From: Clostridia bacterium
Lineage (GTDB): Bacteria > Bacillota > Clostridia > DUPQ01
Direction of reading: 5' to 3'
Assembly: GCA_030592085.1 (NCBI GenBank)
Contig: JAUUZV010000150.1
Span: 1 to 6,363, forward strand
DNA length: 6,363 nt
Shown here one piece after another: positions 1-5,372 of this stretch (position 1 is its first letter; each line of letters starts with the position of its first letter). The notes beneath the pieces were generated by a model. The model saw only the letters and a list, made by a program, of their open reading frames with translations. It had not been told where the DNA came from and did not search any database. Made by a program: the position numbers and the translations under genes.

Positions 1-1
1 A

Positions 2-1015
2 ATGATTTTAGCTGAACAACTTGATTTACCTGAATTATATGAATCAGTCATGAAAAACATGGATTTAATGTTTCATTACTTAGAACCTAATGGATCTGTT
101 TTTACACAAAATTCTGTTAGAGTGGATAAAGGCGAGGGAATGCCTAACAAAGCTTTCTATCCTACTAGTTATTATCACATCTATTTAAAAATGGCATATT
201 TATTTAATAATGAACAATATGCCCAATTTGCCCATTTAATATTTGATAGTTCTCTACGAAATGGACGAGGAATTCCTAATGCTTTGTGGCTTTATATGTT
301 ACATGAAGATTTAAAAACCTTTGAGATAGATTTAAAACCTCTTCCTGATACATATGAAAAGTTCTATGAACCATCTAATATAGTTAGATCACGAAGAAAA
401 AACCTAGGAGTAACTATATTGGGTAATTCTAATAATTTCTTATTTGTTACAAATAATCAAATGAGATGTTATGTGAGGATGTGTTCTTCTTTCTTTGCAA
501 TTGCTCAGTTTAAACCAAAAGAAATCATTAAAACAACATCTGGATATCAGTTGACTTTTAATGCACATGGAAGATACTTATTACCATTTAATGAAAAACA
601 ATCAACTAGTGAATTTGAAAAAATGGATCATAGTAAAAGAGAAACCACTAATCATCTTGATTTAGACTACACTGTTGATATTACCTTATTAGACAATGGA
701 GTAAAGTTAGATATAAAAACAACTGGTTGTGATAAGGTGCCTTTTAAACTTGAGTTTTGTTTAACAGGTAATTGCGTAATAAAAGGTGAGAAGTTTATAG
801 CTAAAGGAAAACCCGGAGATAGTCTAATTGTAGGTGATGATTACATAGATGCCTTTGTTGGCAATGATGGAATAACAATTGGTCCAGGATTCATGGAACA
901 TTATTATACAGATGATATGAGAGGGTCAGTACCAAAGAGTAACAGTGACTTTACCATATATAATACTGGTTATACTAATATTAATAAAACAATTTATATT
1001 ACGGAGACATTATGA
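2..1015 (+). CDS. Heparinase II/III-like protein, C-terminal part (5' end probably outside window)
   Basis: The reading frame gives 337 residues and is open to the window edge. The ATG at base 2 is therefore probably an internal methionine, and no ribosome binding site can be seen. The first ~110 residues are helical, with aromatic-rich segments (YPTSYYHIYLKMAYLF at 53-68) like the last hairpins of an alpha/alpha toroid. From about 127 (NIVRSRRKNLGVTILG) the protein turns into alternating beta strands to the end, as in the beta-sheet domain of heparinase/alginate-lyase-type proteins. I recognise the overall style (RNGRGIPNALW at 86-96, then the beta domain) from hypothetical or heparinase II/III-labelled Firmicutes proteins next to LplB/YtcP transporters. 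No catalytic residues can be assigned. Its stop overlaps the next start by ATGA, so it is translationally coupled to the PLP enzyme. That it is a gene is sure; the function is a weak inference, and a non-enzymatic or glycosidase-like relative is possible. Confidence 0.8.
   Translation: MILAEQLDLPELYESVMKNMDLMFHYLEPNGSVFTQNSVRVDKGEGMPNKAFYPTSYYHIYLKMAYLFNNEQYAQFAHLIFDSSLRNGRGIPNALWLYMLHEDLKTFEIDLKPLPDTYEKFYEPSNIVRSRRKNLGVTILGNSNNFLFVTNNQMRCYVRMCSSFFAIAQFKPKEIIKTTSGYQLTFNAHGRYLLPFNEKQSTSEFEKMDHSKRETTNHLDLDYTVDITLLDNGVKLDIKTTGCDKVPFKLEFCLTGNCVIKGEKFIAKGKPGDSLIVGDDYIDAFVGNDGITIGPGFMEHYYTDDMRGSVPKSNSDFTIYNTGYTNINKTIYITETL
1003..1006 (+). promoter_or_regulatory. Ribosome binding site of the PLP enzyme, inside the upstream gene
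   Basis: GGAG lies five bases before the ATG at 1012, within the last codons of the upstream gene. It supports this start and, with the four-base ATGA overlap, translational coupling. Confidence 0.7.
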
Positions 1016-2163
1016 AAAAGAAATATGAAGGCATTGAAGAAATTGAAATGCACTACTTAGATGAACCTGAAAAACATTTAGGATCTATATCTGTTCCTAT
1101 TTACCAAACATCACTATTTTCTCGTAAAAAGGGAGACTATGGTTATCGTTATTCGCGTATTTCTAATCCTACAATTGAAGTGCCAGAAAAGAAATTAGCG
1201 AAAATGGAAAAAGGTGATGATGCACTGTTGTTTTCTTCTGGAATGGCAGCAATTACTTCTGCAATAATGTATTATGTGAAAAGCCAATCACATATTGTTT
1301 GTGTAAAAGATGTATATTTATCAACTGAAAATTACATTAGCAAATACTTAAATGAAAAATTTGGTGTGGAATCATCATTTTTTAATGGAGGTAACTATGA
1401 GGAATTTGAGAGTGTATTACAAGATAACACAGATATAATATATCTTGAAACATGTGTATCTAATGTTTTTACAATTCCACATATTGAAAAAATTTGTATT
1501 GAAGCTAAAAAACGAGGTGCTAAGGTAATTGTAGATAATACTTATGCTACTCCCATATTTTGCAACCCAATAGAATTAGGAGCAGATATAGTAGTTCATT
1601 CTTGTAGTAAATATATTGGTGGACATAGCGATATCATTGGTGGGGTATTAGTAGCTGATGCACATACTATACAGTCTATTAAACATAATGAGCGCTCAAT
1701 GCTAGGGGCGTGTATAGACCCACATCAAGCATGGCTTATTTTACGAAGTTTACGAACATTACATATTAGGATGGAAAAGCATATGGAAAATGGATTAGCT
1801 CTTGCAAATTATCTAAATAAACACCCGAATATTGATGAGGTAATTTACCCTGCTCTAGAAAATCATCCACAACATGATTATGCAGAGCATATTTTTAAAG
1901 GATATCCAGGTCTTTTCTGTTTTATACCAAAAGGAGGTATAAAAAAAGCTAAAGAGTTATATAACTTGCTACAGTATCCAGAAAAAGGACCAAGCTGGGG
2001 AGGATTTGAAACATTAACAAATACTCCTGGATTTTGGGAAGGTATTGGAAATGGACGAAATTCAGATATAAAGCAAGGAAGTATTAGAATTTCAGTAGGA
2101 TTAGAAGATATAAACACTATTATTAGTGATTTTGAACAGGCTTTCAATAAAACATATATATAA
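1012..2163 (+). CDS. PLP-dependent trans-sulfuration-family enzyme (cystathionine gamma-synthase/lyase or methionine gamma-lyase-like)
   Basis: This is a 383-residue fold-type I PLP enzyme of the Cys/Met metabolism family, of normal family length. Visible family residues are Tyr47 and Arg49 in YSRISNPT (phosphate contacts from the partner subunit), Ser76-Gly77-Met78 (phosphate loop), Tyr102 (stacks on PLP), Asp175 in VDNTYATP (pyridine nitrogen), Lys200 in HSCSKYIGGHSD (Schiff base) and Arg359 in SIRISVGLED (substrate carboxylate). Family members make or break C-S bonds of cystathionine, homocysteine, cysteine or methionine in the cytoplasm as tetramers. The segment before Arg359 is unusual: PSWGGFETLTNTPGFW (327-342) replaces the common SLGG-E-L---HPA---TH pattern. 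The exact reaction therefore cannot be named, and a gamma-lyase or a family-specific activity is possible. It overlaps the upstream gene by four bases and precedes the peptidase gene by 13 bases, so it is part of one transcript. It is an odd companion for carbohydrate genes. Confidence 0.93.
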   Translation: MKKKYEGIEEIEMHYLDEPEKHLGSISVPIYQTSLFSRKKGDYGYRYSRISNPTIEVPEKKLAKMEKGDDALLFSSGMAAITSAIMYYVKSQSHIVCVKDVYLSTENYISKYLNEKFGVESSFFNGGNYEEFESVLQDNTDIIYLETCVSNVFTIPHIEKICIEAKKRGAKVIVDNTYATPIFCNPIELGADIVVHSCSKYIGGHSDIIGGVLVADAHTIQSIKHNERSMLGACIDPHQAWLILRSLRTLHIRMEKHMENGLALANYLNKHPNIDEVIYPALENHPQHDYAEHIFKGYPGLFCFIPKGGIKKAKELYNLLQYPEKGPSWGGFETLTNTPGFWEGIGNGRNSDIKQGSIRISVGLEDINTIISDFEQAFNKTYI

Positions 2164-2168
2164 AGGAG
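2162..2168 (+). promoter_or_regulatory. Ribosome binding site of the M42 peptidase
   Basis: AAAGGAG overlaps the stop codon of the PLP enzyme and sits eight bases before the ATG at 2177. This is a strong site that fixes the start. Confidence 0.75.
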
Positions 2169-2176
2169 AAAAATAA

Positions 2177-3172
2177 ATGAAGATGATTAAAAAATTAACA
2201 CAGACATTTGGTGTCAGCGGTAGAGAAAAAGAAATTAACAAGGTAATTATCGAATTAGTAAGAGATTACGCTGATGAAATTACCACAGATGGAATTGACA
2301 ATGTAATTGTTTATAAAAAGGGATATGGCGAAAATAAAAAGAAAATTATGTTTTCAGCTCATAAAGATGAAATTGGTTTTATGGTTATGAATGTTAATGA
2401 TAATGGTTATATAACTGTTAGAGGTGTGGGAGGAATTAATGTTGCCACCACTGTAGCTCAAAAAATAAGATTTCAAAATGGAACTATTGGTGTTGTAGGT
2501 TTTAAGAAAGGTTTAGGCAAACTTGAAGGTGGAGTACTAGATATGTATGTTGATATTGGTGCAAAAGATAGAAAAGATGCTTTGAAAAAGGTTAAACCTG
2601 GAGATGTTGCTAGTTATATTGGAGAAGTGACTAAATTATCAAATAATCGTATTGCATCTAAAGCACTAGATGATCGTATTGGATGTTATATAAATATTCA
2701 AGCACTAATGTTACTTGATAAACCATATAATGATTGTTATTTTGTATTTTCTTCTCAAGAGGAGTTAGGATTAAAAGGAGCTATAGTTGCTTCTAGAGTT
2801 GTTAAACCAGATTATGGTATAGCTCTTGATATAACAGGGTCTTATGATACTCCTGAATCTAAAGATGGAAACATGAAACTAGGTGGAGGTGCTGCAATTA
2901 AAATGATGGATAGATCAGTTATTTGCCATGAAGACTTAGTAAAAACAATGGTAGAAATTTGTGAAGACGAAAAAATTAAGTATCAATTAGATATTTTAGC
3001 AGGTGGAGGAACTGATGCAGGTGCAATGAATACTTCTAATTATGGTGTAAGAGCAGGTGGCATTTCAATTCCAACAAGAAATGGACATGGACCTGTTGCT
3101 ATTGTTGATTTAAATGATGTAAAAGCATGTATTTCTTTGGCAGCAAAATTAGCTGATACTGAACTTGCATAG
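2177..3172 (+). CDS. M42-family metallo-aminopeptidase (FrvX/YsdC type)
   Basis: The 331-residue protein fits a cytoplasmic M42 peptidase, a family of dinuclear-metal aminopeptidases that often form tetrahedral dodecamers and trim peptides. Some members were formerly labelled endoglucanases. Metal and catalytic residues are all visible: His62 and Asp64 in SAHKDEIGF, Asp165 in KALDDR (bridging ligand), Glu195 (general base) and Glu196 (ligand) in SSQEELGLKGA, Asp218 in ALDIT, and His304 in PTRNGHGP. The GGGTDAGAM loop (276-284) is also typical. The inserted PDZ-like dimer/oligomer domain should lie around residues 70-155. The final ligand motif differs from the usual R-Y-x-H-S-P: here it is R-N-G-H-G-P, so this is a divergent subgroup, perhaps with altered substrate choice. 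There is no signal peptide. It is third in the run after the PLP enzyme. Peptidase family is sure; substrate is unknown. Confidence 0.94.
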   Translation: MKMIKKLTQTFGVSGREKEINKVIIELVRDYADEITTDGIDNVIVYKKGYGENKKKIMFSAHKDEIGFMVMNVNDNGYITVRGVGGINVATTVAQKIRFQNGTIGVVGFKKGLGKLEGGVLDMYVDIGAKDRKDALKKVKPGDVASYIGEVTKLSNNRIASKALDDRIGCYINIQALMLLDKPYNDCYFVFSSQEELGLKGAIVASRVVKPDYGIALDITGSYDTPESKDGNMKLGGGAAIKMMDRSVICHEDLVKTMVEICEDEKIKYQLDILAGGGTDAGAMNTSNYGVRAGGISIPTRNGHGPVAIVDLNDVKACISLAAKLADTELA

Positions 3173-3182
3173 AGGTGAAAAA

Positions 3183-3216
3183 GAGGAATATAAAGGCAAT
3201 AAAGGTTATATTTTTC
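3183..3216 (+). other. AU-rich stem-loop after the M42 gene; not a convincing terminator
   Basis: Bases 3183-3193 (GAGGAATATAA) can pair with 3206-3216 (TTATATTTTTC) in RNA as an 11-bp stem with two G-U pairs and a 12-base loop. An overlapping alternative is the perfect 8-base inverted repeat GTGAAAAA (3175-3182) with TTTTTCAC (3211-3218). The stem is A/U-rich and no U-tract follows it, so it is a weak candidate for a terminator. It may instead protect the 3' end of the upstream transcript or do nothing. Confidence 0.25.
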
Positions 3217-3288
3217 ACATATGTTAGTATCTGGTAATATGTTATCATTGTTATATGCAAAATGTTTGTATCATATGAACAAAAAATC

Positions 3289-3317
3289 TTTACACTCTTT
3301 GTTTATATTGATATAAT
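3289..3317 (+). promoter_or_regulatory. Sigma-A-type promoter for the transporter genes
   Basis: TTTACA (-35, 3289-3294) and TATAAT (-10, 3312-3317) are separated by exactly 17 bases. An A-run (3281-3286) just upstream could act as an UP-type element. The expected transcript start is about 3323-3325, leaving a leader of roughly 90 bases before the first permease. It lies in the only sizeable gap between the peptidase and transporter genes. Confidence 0.75.
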
Positions 3318-3333
3318 TGAGCAACGAGTGTAA
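3290..3333. promoter_or_regulatory. Inverted repeat flanking the promoter core, possible operator
   Basis: TTACACTC (3290-3297) and GAGTGTAA (3326-3333) are perfect 8-base inverted copies, 36 bases apart centre to centre. The left arm overlaps the -35 box and the right arm lies at the start of the transcript. A dimeric or tetrameric repressor bound to both would cover the promoter. No regulator gene is in the window, so this remains a candidate. Confidence 0.35.
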
Positions 3334-3357
3334 GTATATTCGTATTATGGGGGATTT

Positions 3358-3372
3358 ACCGTGGGAAACGGT
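3358..3372 (+). promoter_or_regulatory. Short dyad/stem-loop in the transporter leader
   Basis: ACCGT (3358-3362) and ACGGT (3368-3372) are perfect inverted copies around GGGAA. The dyad is GC-rich against a very AT-rich background and lies about 35-50 bases into the predicted transcript. It could be a DNA operator of a LacI-like regulator or a small RNA hairpin covering the GTG at 3361. Evidence is the symmetry alone. Confidence 0.3.
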
Positions 3373-3408
3373 TTATATATCCAAATTTTAATTAAGGCTG
3401 GTGATTAA
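3361..3408 (+). CDS. Possible 15-codon leader ORF before the permease gene
   Basis: A GTG at 3361 is preceded by GGGGGA (3349-3354) at six-base spacing. It opens a frame coding for MGNGLYIQILIKAGD that stops at TAA 3406-3408, four bases before the permease ATG. The permease's own GGTGAT site lies in its last two codons, so translating it would expose or couple the permease start. It is in a different frame from the permease. Such a short ORF can arise by chance, so it is only a candidate for a leader peptide. Confidence 0.2.
   Translation: MGNGLYIQILIKAGD
3400..3405 (+). promoter_or_regulatory. Ribosome binding site that decides the first permease start
   Basis: GGTGAT matches the 3' part of the AAGGAGGTGATC consensus and sits seven bases before the ATG at 3413. 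A GTG at 3401 also opens the frame, adding four residues, but it lies inside this site and has only AAGG (3394-3397) three bases ahead. The ATG is therefore preferred. Confidence 0.6.
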
Positions 3409-3412
3409 TCAA

Positions 3413-4348
3413 ATGGATACTGCTACAACAGTAAAAAGATATCATAAGAATCAGAAAAAGATTTTGACCAAAACTAATATTATGTTGTACTTAATGATTA
3501 CTGTACCACTGTTATTGTATTATGTATTTAAATACATACCAATGCCAGGGGTTATAATCGCATTTCAACAATATTCTTTGGCAGGATTTAAATACTGGGT
3601 AGGTACTAATAACTTTAAAGCTATTTTTAGTACATATTTCTTCTGGGAGGCATTTAGAAACAATTGGGTGTTTGTAGGATTTGGTTACTTTTTTGTTACA
3701 CCATCTCCAATAATCTTTGCATTACTTATTAATGAAATAAGAGTTAGATGGTATAAAAAGACAGTACAAACAATTTCAACATTACCTAACTTTGTTACTT
3801 GGGTTGTTATTGGAGGATTATTTATTCAATTATTATCACCTTCAACAGGGTATATTAACTTACTTATAAGATTTTTTGGTGGTACACCAATATTCTTCAT
3901 GTCAAGAGCAGCATTATTCCCATGGTTATTTACATTCATGAGAATATGGAAAGGTGTTGGATATGGAGCTATTATTTATTTAGCAGCCCTATCAGGGATT
4001 GATCCTCAGTTATATGAGGCTGCAGTTATTGATGGAGCTAATAAATTAAGACAAGTTTGGCATATTACATTACCTGGTATTAGAAATACTATTCTTGTAT
4101 TAATTGTTCTATCCTTTTCACATGTATTAAAAGGCTTTTTTGAACCAATTTTTGTTTTAAAAAATCCTATGAATAGAAGTCGTTCTGAAATCCTAGACAC
4201 ATATATATATACTATTGGGATTTTACAAGGGAAATTTAATATAGCCACAGCTGTTGGTTTATTTAAATCATTAATATCTATGTTCCTACTGTTTTTTGCA
4301 AATTTCTTAAGTAAGAGATTTACTGAAGACGGCAGAAGCATTTTATAG
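3413..4348 (+). CDS. Carbohydrate ABC transporter permease, LplB type
   Basis: This is an inner-membrane permease of a CUT1-type importer, 311 residues from the chosen ATG (315 from the GTG at 3401), the usual length for LplB-like proteins. A basic cytoplasmic N-terminus (VKRYHKNQKK) leads into the first membrane segment (about 24-41), then the family-typical FKYIPMPGVIIAFQQY. Five further hydrophobic segments follow. The cytoplasmic EAA loop that docks the ATPase is clear: YEAAVIDGANKLRQVWHITLPG, with Glu202-Ala203-Ala204, Gly208 and Leu220-Pro221. It forms the translocation channel as a heterodimer with the next permease, whose gene starts 13 bases downstream. LplB relatives import oligosaccharides such as those from plant or host polysaccharides. 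The substrate cannot be read from the sequence. It is expressed from the promoter at 3289-3317. Confidence 0.93.
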   Translation: MDTATTVKRYHKNQKKILTKTNIMLYLMITVPLLLYYVFKYIPMPGVIIAFQQYSLAGFKYWVGTNNFKAIFSTYFFWEAFRNNWVFVGFGYFFVTPSPIIFALLINEIRVRWYKKTVQTISTLPNFVTWVVIGGLFIQLLSPSTGYINLLIRFFGGTPIFFMSRAALFPWLFTFMRIWKGVGYGAIIYLAALSGIDPQLYEAAVIDGANKLRQVWHITLPGIRNTILVLIVLSFSHVLKGFFEPIFVLKNPMNRSRSEILDTYIYTIGILQGKFNIATAVGLFKSLISMFLLFFANFLSKRFTEDGRSIL

Positions 4349-4353
4349 GGGGA
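4347..4353 (+). promoter_or_regulatory. Ribosome binding site of the second permease
   Basis: AGGGGGA overlaps the stop codon of the first permease and lies eight bases before the ATG at 4362. This fits co-translation of the two channel subunits in similar amounts. Confidence 0.65.
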
Positions 4354-4361
4354 AATAAATT

Positions 4362-5261
4362 ATGTTAAAAAGATCTACAGGCGAGAAAGTGTTTAATGTT
4401 TTTAATTTAATCGGTTTCTTCGTATTCACATGTTTAATGTTATTACCAATTGTTTTTGTATTAAAACAATCATTAGATATTGCAATTGCAGGAACATTAA
4501 ATATTTCATTAATACCAAAATCACCAAGTTTAGTATTCTATAAAATGGTAATAACTGAAGAATCTGTATATAGACCATTTTTAAACTCAGTATATATTAC
4601 TATAGTAGGTACTTCATCAAGTATACTAGTTAATGCAATTGGTGCTTATACACTATCTAAAAGAGAACTTGCAGGAAACAAATTTATGATTTATTTCTTG
4701 GTTATTATTCCAATGTTATTTGGTGGTGGACTAATCCCTACTTACCTACTAATGAGAGCATTAGGATTTATTGATAGATTTGCAGCATTAATCGTTCCTG
4801 GTATGGCCAGTGGATGGTATATGATTTTGATTAGAAACTATTATTGGTCAATTCCAAACTCACTAGCTGAATCGGCTAGAATTGACGGTGCCGAAGAATT
4901 CACAGTATTCTTTAGAATTATTCTACCACTAGCAAAACCTGTTTTATCAGCTATTGCTTTGTTTGCAGGAGTTGGTTTCTGGAACACTTTTATGTCAGCG
5001 ATTATCTATATGAGAGATCCTAAAAAATACACCTTCCCAGTTAAACTACGTGAAATGATTTTATTACAAAACGACAATGACCAACAACGTATGGAAGACA
5101 TGTTACAATCAATGGGACTTGATCCTAATAAGTTTTTCTTAACGGCAGAAGGACTATCTGCAGCAATGATGATTATATCTATGATACCTATTATTTTGGT
5201 TTATCCATATCTACAAAAACACTTTGCAGCTGGTATTATGGTAGGTTCAATTAAAGGCTAG
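4362..5261 (+). CDS. Carbohydrate ABC transporter permease, LplC/YtcP type
   Basis: This is the second membrane subunit of the importer, 299 residues, of normal length for the YtcP/LplC family. The first membrane segment is at about 13-34, followed by a periplasm-side loop with the family-like IPKSPSLVFYK. More segments lie at about 74-96, 107-131, 140-156, 190-214 and 265-282. The EAA loop reads LAESARIDGAEEFTVFFRII up to Leu188-Pro189, with Glu170, Ala172 and Gly176. The protein ends in GIMVGSIKG, a hallmark C-terminus of this family. It pairs with the LplB-like permease encoded just upstream. The 111-base gap behind it carries a new promoter and no terminator, so read-through into the binding-protein gene is likely. 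Confidence 0.94.
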   Translation: MLKRSTGEKVFNVFNLIGFFVFTCLMLLPIVFVLKQSLDIAIAGTLNISLIPKSPSLVFYKMVITEESVYRPFLNSVYITIVGTSSSILVNAIGAYTLSKRELAGNKFMIYFLVIIPMLFGGGLIPTYLLMRALGFIDRFAALIVPGMASGWYMILIRNYYWSIPNSLAESARIDGAEEFTVFFRIILPLAKPVLSAIALFAGVGFWNTFMSAIIYMRDPKKYTFPVKLREMILLQNDNDQQRMEDMLQSMGLDPNKFFLTAEGLSAAMMIISMIPIILVYPYLQKHFAAGIMVGSIKG

Positions 5262-5291
5262 TTTATACATGTTTTGACAATAACAAATAGT

Positions 5292-5320
5292 TTGAAAATT
5301 GTTGAAATATATATTATAAT
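5292..5320 (+). promoter_or_regulatory. Sigma-A-type promoter for the solute-binding protein
   Basis: TTGAAA (5292-5297) and TATAAT (5315-5320) are spaced by exactly 17 bases, a near-consensus promoter. The expected start is about 5326-5328. A consensus TTGACA further up (5274-5279) has no -10 box at 16-18 bases and is probably not used. An internal promoter here would raise the binding protein above the permeases, as is usual for such importers. Confidence 0.7.
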
Positions 5321-5323
5321 AAA

Positions 5324-5349
5324 TCTAAGTGGCATTTAATGTCACTAGA
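5324..5349 (+). other. Stem-loop at the 5' end of the binding-protein transcript
   Basis: AGTGGCA (5328-5334) pairs with TGTCACT (5340-5346), with one G-U pair, around a five-base loop. TCT (5324-5326) can extend it with AGA (5347-5349) across one bulged A. The predicted transcript start falls in the left arm, so the RNA would begin with a hairpin. Such 5' hairpins can stabilise mRNA in Firmicutes. It has no U-tract and is not a terminator. Confidence 0.45.
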
Positions 5350-5360
5350 AATAAAAATTT

Positions 5361-5366
5361 GGAGGG
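5361..5366 (+). promoter_or_regulatory. Strong ribosome binding site of the solute-binding protein
   Basis: GGAGGG lies six bases before the ATG at 5373, followed by an A-run. This is the strongest site in the window, matching the expected high output of a binding protein. Confidence 0.75.
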
Positions 5367-5372
5367 AAAAAA

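Noticed and set aside
1878..2147. 89-codon open frame on the minus strand inside the PLP enzyme gene
   Set aside because: It lies wholly within a well-supported gene, has no recognisable domain, and its sequence follows the codon pattern of the plus-strand gene.
3219..3244. Two direct copies of ATATGTTA 18 bases apart in the intergenic gap
   Set aside because: Short, AT-rich words are expected by chance in this composition, and they have no link to the promoter position.
3363..3376. Catabolite-responsive element (cre)-like sequence GGGAAACGGTTTAT
   Set aside because: The core AAACGGT fits, but about three conserved outer positions fail. The match is too weak to call a CcpA site, though the ACCGT/ACGGT dyad over it is kept as a separate candidate.
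3401..3412. GTG start giving a four-residue longer first permease
   Set aside because: The GTG lies inside the GGTGAT ribosome site, and the only upstream site is AAGG at three bases, which is too close. The ATG at 3413 fits better.
4006..4341. 111-codon open frame on the minus strand inside the first permease gene
   Set aside because: It mirrors the permease coding sequence and has no domain of its own; a shadow frame.
5274..5279. Perfect TTGACA box upstream of the binding-protein promoter
   Set aside because: No -10-like hexamer occurs at 16-18 bases downstream. The TTGAAA/TATAAT pair at 5292-5320 is a better promoter.
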